A stretch of DNA of 16,709 nucleotides from an uncultured Eubacteriales bacterium (GTDB taxonomy: Bacteria > Bacillota > Clostridia > Oscillospirales > Oscillospiraceae): contig URGL01000056.1 in NCBI GenBank assembly GCA_900547405.1, forward strand, positions 1-16,709. The letters are read 5' to 3'. The notes beneath the pieces are model-generated. The model was given only the letters and a program-made list of their open reading frames with translations. It was not told the DNA's origin and did no database searches. Shown piece by piece: positions 5,994-12,902 of this stretch; position 1 is the first letter of the stretch, and the number at the start of each line of letters is the position of its first letter. A program made the translations under genes and the position numbers.

Positions 5994-6305
5994 TTACTTT
6001 TTAATGTCGATCAGTACGGTATCCGGGTCGATGAGCCCAAGCTCCTCCTGGGCAATGGCCCGGACGGTGTCGTCGCTGTCCATATTCTCCATCCGCTGCT
6101 CCAGCACCCGGTTTTGCCCGGCCACGGCGGCGGCCTCGGCGGCGATGGCCTCTGTCTGACTCTGGACCGTGAGCTTTACCCAGGTCAGGGCGGCAAGGGC
6201 CACCATAGAAAATGTCAGCAGGACCACCACAAGGATCTTCAGCAGGGGTGACGAAGGGCTGAACACCACACGGACGCTGAGCGCTTTCACTGTCGAATCG
6301 GTCAT
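5994..6305 (-). CDS. divIC: DivIC/FtsB-type septum formation protein
   Basis: 103 residues. A short cytoplasmic N-terminus (1-20), one membrane helix (about 21-43), an extracytoplasmic Ala/Gln/Glu-rich coiled coil (about 45-78), and the C-terminal motif AQEELGLIDPDTVLI typical of the DivIC/FtsB family. It acts with FtsL and DivIB in the divisome at the septum. GGAGG sits about 8 bases before the ATG. The position between yabQ and the S1 gene matches Bacillus. The neighbouring yabQ frame stays open through nearly the whole gene in another frame. Vegetative expression would need a promoter inside yabQ or upstream read-through, because the promoter seen before yabP is of sporulation type. Confidence 0.9.
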   Translation of the reverse strand: MTDSTVKALSVRVVFSPSSPLLKILVVVLLTFSMVALAALTWVKLTVQSQTEAIAAEAAAVAGQNRVLEQRMENMDSDDTVRAIAQEELGLIDPDTVLIDIKK

Positions 6306-6738
6306 AGGATATACCTCCGGGAATGGGTTTGGCGGGATGGATATACTTCTGTCCTATTGTAACCCATTTTTCCCCAGATGCAAACATATTTTTTGCGATT
6401 TGGGAAATTTTTTTCAGAGGCCGGGCCCCAAGCCGCCACAGCCGCCCGGCCATTTTCCAAAATCCGGCAAAAATGGGCCTGAGGAGCCGCCCGGCGGTCC
6501 GGTCGAAGCTCCAGATCCCCAGAAACAGCACCAGAAGGCAGGCGGGCCGCAGCTCCCCGCCGCAGACCCCAAACATGAGCACCGCCGCCTTCCGGTACAG
6601 GGCCAGCAGAAACAGCAGATCCGCGGCCCCTGTGTGCCTGGGCCGCAGGGGCCGGAGGAAGCCGTAGCACAGCCCCAGCTCCAGGCCGAAGACATAGGCC
6701 CAGGCGAAAAAGGCCAGCACCGTGGCCGTGGGGATCAT
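6001..6738 (-). CDS. yabQ: YabQ-like spore cortex/coat membrane protein, run-on C-terminus
   Basis: 245 residues as open frame. Residues 1-80 contain three to four hydrophobic segments with the polytopic look of YabQ. Residues about 85-130 are a basic tail (KKISQIAKNMF, KWVTIGQKY) like the usual end of clostridial YabQ proteins. From about residue 145 the frame overlaps divIC in another frame, and its composition turns Gly/Pro/Arg-rich, so that part does not look like a YabQ domain. The natural stop before divIC seems missing. Identity rests on position between yabP and divIC plus topology. The start overlaps the yabP stop by ATGA. By family it is needed for spore cortex assembly in the mother cell. 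Confidence 0.75.
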   Translation of the reverse strand: MIPTATVLAFFAWAYVFGLELGLCYGFLRPLRPRHTGAADLLFLLALYRKAAVLMFGVCGGELRPACLLVLFLGIWSFDRTAGRLLRPIFAGFWKMAGRLWRLGARPLKKISQIAKNMFASGEKWVTIGQKYIHPAKPIPGGISYDRFDSESAQRPCGVQPFVTPAEDPCGGPADIFYGGPCRPDLGKAHGPESDRGHRRRGRRRGRAKPGAGAADGEYGQRRHRPGHCPGGAWAHRPGYRTDRH

Positions 6739-6995
6739 CCCAGCAGTCGTCGGAACCAGCCTCCTCCGGTTTTTCCCTGGCTGTAGACCATGGCGTTCAC
6801 CGTCCCGCTGAGGGCCACATGGCCCCCCTCCAGGCTCAGCTCCTTCAGCTGCAATTGCTCCCCCTGAATGAGAAGCTGGCCCATCTGGGTCATCAGCAGC
6901 ACCCCGTCCTCCTCAAACCGGGCCACCTCTGTCACCCCCGTCACCGTCAGCTCCGCCCGTTCGCTCAGGCGCAGCGTATGCCCCTCGGACACCAT
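6735..6995 (-). CDS. yabP: sporulation protein YabP
   Basis: 86 residues, close to the family length of about 90-100. It is a small soluble beta-rich protein of the YabP/YqfC family: H-x-L-x-L-x-x-R-x-x-L-x-V-x-G-V-x-x-V near the N-terminus (6-24), then a G-Q-L-L-I-x-G-x-x-L core and L-x-G-x-V near the C-terminus. In Bacillus it is made in the mother cell under sigma-E and acts in coat/cortex formation with YabQ. AGGGGGG lies about 8 bases upstream. A sigma-E-like promoter lies at 7019-7047, about 20 bases before the start codon. It is the first gene of the six-gene minus-strand run. Confidence 0.9.
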   Translation of the reverse strand: MVSEGHTLRLSERAELTVTGVTEVARFEEDGVLLMTQMGQLLIQGEQLQLKELSLEGGHVALSGTVNAMVYSQGKTGGGWFRRLLG

Positions 6996-7018
6996 CCACA
7001 GCCCCCCTTTCCTGAGGG

Positions 7019-7047
7019 AGTGTATGCGGGTAAGGGGTTGGATATTC
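7019..7047 (-). promoter_or_regulatory. sigma-E-type sporulation promoter of yabP
   Basis: On the minus strand: GAATATC (complement of 7041-7047), 14-bp spacer, CATACACT (complement of 7019-7026). This closely matches the Bacillus sigma-E consensus (KMATATT, 14-15 bp, CATACANT). The place and target fit known sigma-E control of yabP. Confidence 0.75.
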
Positions 7048-7077
7048 CTTTATCCGGCCAAAGGAGGATAGCCCCTG

Positions 7078-7224
7078 CCTTCTCCTGCTTGGAGAAGGTG
7101 GCCCCGTAGGGCCGGATGTGGAGGGGACCCCTAACGGTCTAAGTCGGGCCCGGTCTTAACTTTTAGGGGTCCCCTCCACACCCGTCACGGCTTCGCCGTG
7201 CCACCCTCTCCAAGCAGGAGAGGG
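7078..7224. repeat. MITE-like palindromic element, copy 2
   Basis: 147 bp with terminal inverted repeats of about 60 bp. Both ends read inward as C-C-[TC]-TCTCCTGCTTGGAGA-R-GG then TGGC, a small palindrome, GTGTGGAGGGGACCCCTAA or a close variant. It shares arm architecture and the GGGGTCCCCTCCACACCCG segment with the element at 1888-2031. The central 25 bases are unrelated. No target duplication was seen. It sits between the yabP promoter and the lysR end. Confidence 0.85.
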
Positions 7225-7261
7225 TGAAACCCCCCCGGCTGCGTTTTTTGCAGCCGGGGGG
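7225..7261 (-). terminator. hairpin terminator after lysR
   Basis: Stem CCCCCCGGCTGC / GCAGCCGGGGGG (7231-7242, 7250-7261) with a 7-base loop, 5 bases past the lysR stop. On the minus strand only GTTTCA follows, so the T tract is weak. Confidence 0.6.
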
Positions 7262-7266
7262 AACAT

Positions 7267-8193
7267 TTACCCTTGTTTTTTCCGATTCTCTGAGCTCTTG
7301 GCCAGGACGGCGGAGGTGATCTGGATGAAGTCTCTGACGTATTTTTTTACGTTTTCGCCGTTGCGGTAGCAAGCGTAGAAGTGCCGGTGGTTGTCGTAAT
7401 CCGCCAGGGGGTAGAAGGCACCGCCGGACTGGAAAACCGTGCTGTCGGCGTAAACGTCCGGCAGGATCATGCAGGCGCCGCTTTTCAGGGCCACCCGGCG
7501 GCCTACCTCCAGGGAACTGGTCTCCAGCAGGATGTGGGGGTGGAAGTTGTAGCGGCGGAAGAGCCGGTCCTGAACGATCCGGGCGGAGTGGGAGATATCC
7601 AGGGAGACAAAGCTCTCACCCTCCAGGTCCTTCAGGCTGATGGGGGTGCCGGTGGGGACCTTGCTGTGGATAGCGCTGTCTTTTCCCGCCAGAATGCCGA
7701 TGGACTCTTTTTCGATGAGCTCATAGGTGATGTTCATTTCGCTGGGCTCTGTGGCGGCCAGGGCCAGGTCTACCTCGCCCTTTTGCAGCAGTCCCTCCAG
7801 GTTGGCGGAGGCGGTTTCTGTCAGCTCCAGGGTCACGTTGGGATACTCCCTGGAGAAAATGGGCATCACATCCGGCAGGACCTGCATGGCCCGGGTGACG
7901 CTGATCCCCAGGCGCAGGCGGCCTCCGTCCTCGTGGCGGATGCTTTCTATCTCCGCCTTCAGCCGGGCATCGATCTCCAGCATGGCCTCCACGGCCTTCA
8001 GGTAGCGCTCTCCGGCGTAGGTCAGGTGGAAGGGGGAGGTACTCCGGTCGAAGAGCGGCGTGCCTACCTCCTCCTCGATCTGCCGCAGGGTCTGGCTCAG
8101 GGAGGGCTGGCTGATATAAAGCTGCTTTGCCGCGGCGGTGATGGTGCCGTACCGGGCAATGGTCTTAAAATAGAGGGCCTGCTTCATATTCAT
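7267..8193 (-). CDS. LysR-family transcriptional regulator of the citrate cluster
   Basis: 308 residues, the usual LTTR length. The N-terminal winged helix-turn-helix covers about 3-62 (GTITAAAKQLYISQPSLSQT is the recognition region). A linker helix follows, then a two-lobed effector domain from about 92. The start at 8193 has GGTGA seven bases upstream; a second ATG two codons later is possible. It is divergent from citD across 219 bases, the classic arrangement for an LTTR that controls its neighbour and itself. Citrate or a product is a likely co-inducer, but that is inference. It has a consensus promoter of its own at 8254-8281. Confidence 0.93.
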   Translation of the reverse strand: MNMKQALYFKTIARYGTITAAAKQLYISQPSLSQTLRQIEEEVGTPLFDRSTSPFHLTYAGERYLKAVEAMLEIDARLKAEIESIRHEDGGRLRLGISVTRAMQVLPDVMPIFSREYPNVTLELTETASANLEGLLQKGEVDLALAATEPSEMNITYELIEKESIGILAGKDSAIHSKVPTGTPISLKDLEGESFVSLDISHSARIVQDRLFRRYNFHPHILLETSSLEVGRRVALKSGACMILPDVYADSTVFQSGGAFYPLADYDNHRHFYACYRNGENVKKYVRDFIQITSAVLAKSSENRKKQG

Positions 8194-8225
8194 ATAATTT
8201 TCACCACATTTTTACAGCATATTCA

Positions 8226-8242
8226 CGAAATCTATCATTTCG
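8226..8242. promoter_or_regulatory. dyad in the lysR leader
   Basis: CGAAAT-ctatc-ATTTCG is a perfect 6-bp inverted repeat with a 5-base centre, just downstream of the predicted lysR transcription start. It could be an autoregulatory site. No binding evidence is available. Confidence 0.3.
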
Positions 8243-8253
8243 GGCTGATATTT

Positions 8254-8281
8254 ATTATAAAAGATTTTTTATGGATGTCAA
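8254..8281 (-). promoter_or_regulatory. consensus promoter of the lysR gene
   Basis: On the minus strand: TTGACA (complement of 8276-8281), 16-bp spacer, TATAAT (complement of 8254-8259). Both hexamers are perfect. The leader to the ATG is about 55 bases. Confidence 0.8.
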
Positions 8282-8335
8282 GACAGTCCGGGAGGTTATT
8301 GAAGAAAAATTATGATAAGATAAAAATATATGTAT

Positions 8336-8364
8336 TTGTAATTATGAAGTCCTTGTGCTATCCT
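8336..8364 (+). promoter_or_regulatory. promoter of the citrate lyase operon
   Basis: TTGTAA (8336-8341), 17-bp spacer, TATCCT (8359-8364). The imperfect boxes fit an activator-dependent promoter. The predicted start is near 8371, leaving about 42 bases before citD, whose ribosome site GGGAGG lies at 8400-8405. Confidence 0.6.
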
Positions 8365-8367
8365 ATG

Positions 8368-8379
8368 TTTATCGATAAA
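8368..8379. promoter_or_regulatory. palindrome at the cit transcription start
   Basis: TTTATCGATAAA is a perfect 12-bp palindrome directly over the predicted +1 of the cit promoter. This is a position where a repressor would block initiation. The function is inferred only from position and symmetry. Confidence 0.3.
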
Positions 8380-8412
8380 AAACCACTAAAAAAACATATG
8401 GGAGGTTCCGTC

Positions 8413-8715
8413 ATGGAAATTCTGAAATCTGCCGCTGCCGGCACTTTGGAATCCAGCGATGCCATGGTTACCGTGGAGCCCGGCGAGGGCGGCATTGAGC
8501 TGGAGCTTTCTAGCAGCGTCATGAATCAGTACGGCCGCCAGATCAAGGCAACCGTGCTGGAGACCCTGGACCGGCTGCAGGTTGGCAGCTGCCACATCAC
8601 CGTGGTGGACAAGGGCGCTCTGGACTGCACCATCAAGGCCCGGGTGGAGTGTGCCGTGTTCCGCAGCTGTGGCGTGTCCGCCGCCAACATTCCCTGGGGA
8701 GGTGTCATCAGATGA
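8413..8715 (+). CDS. citD: citrate lyase gamma subunit (acyl carrier protein)
   Basis: 100 residues, the family length. The N-terminal AGTLESSD carries Ser14, the expected attachment point of the phosphoribosyl-dephospho-CoA prosthetic group. The C-terminal half (about 75-100) with FRSCG and IPWGGV is also typical. It carries the acetyl/citryl thioester between the alpha and beta subunits in the cytosolic lyase complex. The start at 8413 is set by GGGAGG seven bases upstream and the MEILKSA beginning. The frame stays open upstream, but that region holds the promoter. It is the first gene of the operon; its stop overlaps the citE start (ATGA). Confidence 0.95.
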   Translation: MEILKSAAAGTLESSDAMVTVEPGEGGIELELSSSVMNQYGRQIKATVLETLDRLQVGSCHITVVDKGALDCTIKARVECAVFRSCGVSAANIPWGGVIR

Positions 8716-9626
8716 TCAGAAGACCCAAGCCCGAACGGTTCCGCCTGCGCAGAACCATGATGTTCATGAACGCCCAGAAGCCCGGCCTCATCAAGGATGC
8801 CTACATCTACGGATGCGACTCCATCATGCTGGACCTGGAGGATGCCGTGGCCGAGAATCAGAAGGATTCCGCCCGGTTCAGCCTGTACCATGCCCTGACC
8901 ACAATTGACTACGGCTCTACCGAGGTCATCGTCCGGATCAACGGCCTGGATACTCCCCACTGGCAGGAGGACATCCGGGTCTGCGTGGCCGGTGGTGCCG
9001 ACGGCATCCGGATCGCCAAGTGCGAAAGCGCCAGGGATGTCCACGTGGTGGAAGCCGCTGTGGAAGCCGCCGAGAAGGAATTCGGCGTGGAAGTTGGCAG
9101 GACCCTGCTGATGGCCGCTCTGGAAAGCCCCAAGGGCATCCTGAACGCCTACGAGATCTGCTCCGCCTCCGACCGGATGTTCGGCGTGGCCATCTCCGGC
9201 GGCGACTTCCGCAAGTGCATGCAGACCAAGTTCAGCCCTGACGGCGTGGATATGCTGGCCGCCCGGGGTCAGATGCTGCTGGCCGCCCGTGCCGCCGGTA
9301 TCCAGTGCTTCGACACCGTGTTCACCGACCTGGACGACAACGAGGGCTTCAAGGCCGAGGTCCTGCAGAACAAGGCCATGGGCTTTGACGGAAAGAGCCT
9401 GATTAACCCCAAGCAGATCCGCCTGGTCCACGAGGTATTTGCCCCCACCGAGAAGGAAGTCAAGCAGGCGGAAGCCATTGTAAGAGCTTACAAGGAGCAG
9501 TCCGCTGCCGGTGTCGGCGTATTCACGGTGAACGGCAAGATGATCGATATCGCCTTTATTCCCGGCGCGGAGCGGACACTCCGGCTGGCCAAGGCCTGCG
9601 GTATGTATGAGGGGGATCTGGTATGA
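8712..9626 (+). CDS. citE: citrate lyase beta subunit (citryl-ACP lyase)
   Basis: 304 residues, HpcH/HpaI aldolase (TIM-barrel) family. Landmarks: RRTMMF (13-18), IMLDLEDAV (38-46), Arg75 in IVRINGLD, the metal-ligand pair Glu138 (ALESP) and Asp165, and GFDGKSLINP near 235. It splits citryl-ACP into oxaloacetate and acetyl-ACP with Mg2+. Two normally conserved spots differ: the FVPG after the RRSML motif reads FMNA, and GAEDY before the metal Asp reads SGGDF. The key acidic ligands remain, so activity is likely, but this is a divergent subgroup. It overlaps citD and citF by 4 bases each, consistent with a fixed subunit ratio. Confidence 0.93.
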   Translation: MIRRPKPERFRLRRTMMFMNAQKPGLIKDAYIYGCDSIMLDLEDAVAENQKDSARFSLYHALTTIDYGSTEVIVRINGLDTPHWQEDIRVCVAGGADGIRIAKCESARDVHVVEAAVEAAEKEFGVEVGRTLLMAALESPKGILNAYEICSASDRMFGVAISGGDFRKCMQTKFSPDGVDMLAARGQMLLAARAAGIQCFDTVFTDLDDNEGFKAEVLQNKAMGFDGKSLINPKQIRLVHEVFAPTEKEVKQAEAIVRAYKEQSAAGVGVFTVNGKMIDIAFIPGAERTLRLAKACGMYEGDLV

Positions 9627-11179
9627 TTAACGCAGTAGGCAGAGATATTCCTGATGAGCTGCTGGTAAACGGCAAGGAAGTTTACCAGGGCAAGAACTAT
9701 ATGGACGGCAAGTACCTGCACAAGGCCGCCCCCACCACCCGCCGGTACGAGAAGCCCCAGGAGTCCAAGATCCTGGCCTCCATCACGGAGGCCCTGAAGG
9801 CCTGCGGCGCCAAGGACGGCATGACCTTCTCCTTCCACCATCATCTGCGGGACGGCGACTATGTGGTGAACATGGTCATGAAGGCCGCCATTGAGGAGCT
9901 GGGCCTGAAGGACCTGACCATCGCCGCCACCTCTCTGGGCAGCGCCCACGACCCCATTGCCGACTACATTGAAGAGGGCAAGGTCATCGGCATCCAGACC
10001 TCCGGTATCCGTGGCCGGATGGGCGAAGTGGTCTCCGCCGGTAAGCTGAAGACTCCCGCCATCATCCGTTCTCACGGCGGCCGTCCCCGTGCCATTGAGG
10101 CCGGTGAGGTCCACATCGATATCGCCTTTGTGGCGGCTCCTACCTCCGACTGCGTAGGCAACTGCCGGGGCATCGGCGGCAAGAGCAACTGCGGCTCCAT
10201 GGGCTACGCCATGACCGACGCCAAGTATGCCGACCATGTGGTGGTGGTCACCGACTGCCTGGTGGATTTCCCCAATATGCCCGCCTCTGTGGAGGCCATT
10301 GATGTGGATGCCGTTGTGGTGGTGGATTCTATCGGCAACCCCAAGAAGATCGCCTCCGCCGCCGCCCGCATCAGCCAGAACCCCCGGGATCTGATGATGG
10401 CCGAGAACGTGGCCAAGGTCATTGCCTCTACCCCTTACTTCAAGGAGGGCTTCTCCTTCCAGACCGGTGTAGGCGGCCCCTCTCTGGCAGCCAACCTGTT
10501 CCTGGAGAAGTATATGGATGAGCGGAACATCAAGATGGGCTGGGCCATCGGCGGCATCTGCGGCCCCATGGTGGAGCTGCTGAAGAAGGGCAAGGTGGGC
10601 AAGGTCATCGATGTCCAGGACTTCGACCTGGATGCCGTGAACTCCATCAACCAGACCCCCAACCACTTCGAAATGTCCGCCTCTCAGTATGCCAACCCCG
10701 CCAACAAGGGCGCTTTCGTCAATAAGCTGGACTTTGTGGTCCTGGCGGCTCTGGAAATCGACACCGGATTCAACGTCAATGTCCTCACCGGCTCCGACGG
10801 TGTCCTTCGGGGCGCTCCCGGCGGCCACCCCGACACCGCTGCCGGATCCAAGGTCTGCATCATTGTCACCCCCCTGACCCGTGGCCGCATGGCTACCGTT
10901 TGCGAGAAGGTGGTTACCGTCACCACCCCCGGCGACTGCGTGGATGTGCTGGTCACCGATTACGGCATCGCCGTGAATCCTCTGCGTCCTGACCTCATCG
11001 AGTGCCTGGACAAGGCCGGTATTCCCCATGTCTCCATCGAGAGCCTGAAGGAGAAGGCCTACTCCCTGGTGGGCCGTCCCGATGACCTCCAGTGGGAGGA
11101 CAAGGTGGTGGCCGTCCTGGAAGCCCGTGACGGCACCATTCTGGACGTAGTCCGCAAGATCAAGCCCCTGAGCCTGTAA
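9623..11179 (+). CDS. citF: citrate lyase alpha subunit (citrate:acetyl-ACP transferase)
   Basis: 518 residues, the usual CitF length of about 510. Motifs include FSFHHHLRDGDY (69-80), GSAHDPIADY (106-115), HGGRPRAIEAGE (151-162) and GKSNCGSMGYA (186-196), all typical of the class III CoA-transferase-like alpha chain. It swaps the acetyl group on CitD for citrate, giving citryl-ACP for CitE. It is translationally coupled to citE (ATGA). Codon use is strongly biased to GCC, CTG, AAG and GGC, as in citD, citE and the carrier, suggesting high expression. A 513-codon antisense frame here is a by-product of that bias. Confidence 0.96.
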   Translation: MINAVGRDIPDELLVNGKEVYQGKNYMDGKYLHKAAPTTRRYEKPQESKILASITEALKACGAKDGMTFSFHHHLRDGDYVVNMVMKAAIEELGLKDLTIAATSLGSAHDPIADYIEEGKVIGIQTSGIRGRMGEVVSAGKLKTPAIIRSHGGRPRAIEAGEVHIDIAFVAAPTSDCVGNCRGIGGKSNCGSMGYAMTDAKYADHVVVVTDCLVDFPNMPASVEAIDVDAVVVVDSIGNPKKIASAAARISQNPRDLMMAENVAKVIASTPYFKEGFSFQTGVGGPSLAANLFLEKYMDERNIKMGWAIGGICGPMVELLKKGKVGKVIDVQDFDLDAVNSINQTPNHFEMSASQYANPANKGAFVNKLDFVVLAALEIDTGFNVNVLTGSDGVLRGAPGGHPDTAAGSKVCIIVTPLTRGRMATVCEKVVTVTTPGDCVDVLVTDYGIAVNPLRPDLIECLDKAGIPHVSIESLKEKAYSLVGRPDDLQWEDKVVAVLEARDGTILDVVRKIKPLSL

Positions 11180-11185
11180 ACATAT

Positions 11186-11205
11186 AGGGGACCATACCCC
11201 TTTTT
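11186..11205 (+). terminator. weak hairpin plus T-run between citF and the carrier
   Basis: AGGGG-accata-CCCCT followed by TTTTT lies six bases after the citF stop. The stem is only 5 bp, so it probably only reduces downstream transcription or marks an mRNA 3' end. Confidence 0.4.
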
Positions 11206-11257
11206 GTTAAAAAATTCCCGGCGTCATTTGATTTGAAGAAAGAAAGGAATCTCCTGA

Positions 11258-12646
11258 ATGAGTGATACCATTGTCGGCCTGCTTGGCCTTGTGACCATCG
11301 TGGCCATTGTTGCCACCCTGTTTAAGAGCAAGACTCAGCCTGCTATTGCCTTCATCGTGTACCCCGCTATCCTGGGCCTGATCCTGGTCCTGGGGGGCCG
11401 GATCACCTTCGACAACCTGGCCGCTATGATCAAGGCCGGTTTTAACTCTACCGCTCCTACCGCCGCTCTGTTCGTGTTCTCCGTGCTGTACTTCGGCATT
11501 ATGACCGATGCCGGCATGTTTGACGTGATCATCGGCAAGCTGCTGAAGCTCATCGGCAACAACGTGGTGGGCGTGTGCGTTATGACCTGCGTCATCGCCC
11601 TGATCGGCCACCTGGACGGCGGCGGAGCCTCCACCTTCTGCATTGTGGTGCCCGCTATGCTGCCCATCTACAAGAAGATGAACATGCGTCCCACCAGCCT
11701 GCTGCGGATCGCCGTGCTGGCCATGGGCGTGCTGAACCTGATGCCCTGGGCCGGTCCCACCATGCGTGCCGCTACCGTGCTGGGCATGGAAGCAGGTGCC
11801 CTGTGGAACACCATCATCCCCATCCAGATCTTCGGCATTGTCCTGGCTCTGGCCCACGCCGTTCTCACTGGCTTCCAGGAGAAGAAGCGGGGCGCCGGCC
11901 TGCCCGCCGGTGCTACCCTGGACCTGGCTGAGAGCAAGTCTGCCGAAGAGCAGGAGCTGGCCCGTCCCAAGCTCTTTGCCTTCAACCTGCTGCTGACCGT
12001 GGCTGTCATCGCCTTGCTGATCTGGGATGTGTTCCCCTCCTACGTGCCCTTCATGCTGGGCGTTTCCCTGGCTCTGTTCGTCAACTACGGCGCCACCGCC
12101 AAGATGCACAAGAAGATCATCAACCTCCATGCCGGTCCCGCTCTCATGATGTGCTCCACCCTGATGGGCGCTGCCGTGCTGATGGGCGTTCTGACCACCT
12201 CCTTCATCCTGAAGGACGGCAAGCTGGTGGCCGCCGGTGTGAAGGTCATGGAAGTTGACCTGCCCTCCGTGGTCCGCTGCCTGGCCGGTATCATTCAGTC
12301 CATCCTGCCCGCCGCTGTGGGTCAGCACCTGCCTCTGGTCATTGGTGTCCTGTCCGTGCCTCTGGCTCTGGCCTTCGATACCGACTCCTACTTCTTCGGT
12401 ATGCTGCCTGTGATCATTGCCATCGGCCAGTCCTTCGGTGTGGACGCTCTGCCCATCGCCATTGCCATGGTCGTGTGCCGGAACTGCGCTACCTTCATCA
12501 GCCCCATGGTCCCCGCTACTCTGCTGGGCACCGGCCTGGCCGATGTGGAGATCGAGGACCATATCAAGGCCAGCTTCGGCTACGTCTGGGTGTTCTCCAT
12601 CCTGTGCATGCTGTTTGCCGTCATCATCGGCATTATGCCTCTGTAA
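11258..12646 (+). CDS. CitMHS-family citrate:cation symporter
   Basis: 462 residues with about 11-12 hydrophobic segments. The signature HLDGGGAST (118-126) matches the D-G-x-G-A-[ST]-T motif of CitM/CitH carriers. DTDSYFFG (374-381) is a second conserved motif in the matching position of the C-terminal half. A charged cytoplasmic loop (about 206-238) separates the halves. The family imports citrate, often complexed with a divalent metal, with protons. Context makes it the citrate supplier for the lyase encoded just upstream. AAAGGA lies about 10 bases before the ATG. Which metal it prefers cannot be told from sequence. Confidence 0.9.
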   Translation: MSDTIVGLLGLVTIVAIVATLFKSKTQPAIAFIVYPAILGLILVLGGRITFDNLAAMIKAGFNSTAPTAALFVFSVLYFGIMTDAGMFDVIIGKLLKLIGNNVVGVCVMTCVIALIGHLDGGGASTFCIVVPAMLPIYKKMNMRPTSLLRIAVLAMGVLNLMPWAGPTMRAATVLGMEAGALWNTIIPIQIFGIVLALAHAVLTGFQEKKRGAGLPAGATLDLAESKSAEEQELARPKLFAFNLLLTVAVIALLIWDVFPSYVPFMLGVSLALFVNYGATAKMHKKIINLHAGPALMMCSTLMGAAVLMGVLTTSFILKDGKLVAAGVKVMEVDLPSVVRCLAGIIQSILPAAVGQHLPLVIGVLSVPLALAFDTDSYFFGMLPVIIAIGQSFGVDALPIAIAMVVCRNCATFISPMVPATLLGTGLADVEIEDHIKASFGYVWVFSILCMLFAVIIGIMPL

Positions 12647-12659
12647 AATCCATCCTTCT

Positions 12660-12804
12660 TTGACAGCTCCGCTCCCTTTGCCCCGGGTCACCGGGGCAGG
12701 GGAGCCCCCGGTTGGTGGACCGGGTACGCAGTGTCCCTTTCCGCAAGCTATGCTGGGAAGGCTCCGGGAAAGAGACCCTCTCTTCGGGCTGCCAAGAGTT
12801 ATCA
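12660..12804 (+). other. structured untranslated stretch after the carrier
   Basis: Between the carrier stop and its terminator lie about 150 bases with strong local folding. There is a GCTCCC-GCCCCGG / CCGGGGC-GGGGAGC hairpin (about 12668-12701), a CCCGGT/ACCGGG hairpin (about 12703-12721), a longer CTTTCC/GGAAAG arm (about 12739-12773), and a CTCT/AGAG loop (about 12778-12798). No open frame or riboswitch class I know fits. It may be a 3' UTR or a processed small RNA. Confidence 0.45.
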
Positions 12805-12836
12805 CCTGCCTCCTCTTCCCAGGAGGCAGGTTTTTT
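12805..12836 (+). terminator. strong intrinsic terminator after the citrate carrier
   Basis: CCTGCCTCCT / AGGAGGCAGG (12805-12814, 12821-12830), 6-base loop, then TTTTTT (12831-12836). It separates citDEF-carrier from citXG-citC. Confidence 0.93.
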
Positions 12837-12842
12837 CAAGTC

Positions 12843-12871
12843 TTCACAAATGCTTCCACGTGTAGTATACT
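12843..12871 (+). promoter_or_regulatory. sigma-A-type promoter of citXG-citC
   Basis: TTCACA (12843-12848), 17-bp spacer, TATACT (12866-12871). Predicted start is near 12878, with a 25-base leader. It gives the maturation genes expression independent of the strong upstream terminator. Confidence 0.75.
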
Positions 12872-12902
12872 GTGAGAGTTAATAATAGAGAGAGGGTGCG
12901 CC

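Noticed and set aside
7381..8412. Long upstream extension of the citD frame
   Set aside because: It runs antisense through lysR and the divergent promoters. The true citD start is at 8413 behind GGGAGG and matches the family N-terminus.
9488..11029. 513-codon open frame antisense to citF
   Set aside because: citF is a clear citrate lyase subunit. The antisense frame is open because strongly biased GC-rich codons avoid the complements of stop codons. Its protein is low-complexity Gly/His/Asp/Val without motifs.
12703..12800. T-box, cobalamin, FMN or other known riboswitch ahead of citXG
   Set aside because: The conserved cores of these classes were not found, the terminator belongs naturally to the upstream gene, and citXG has its own promoter after it.
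11207..12805. 532-codon open frame antisense to the citrate carrier
   Set aside because: Same codon-bias effect. The product is rich in His, Gln and Gly, resembles no family, and runs through the intergenic terminator zone.
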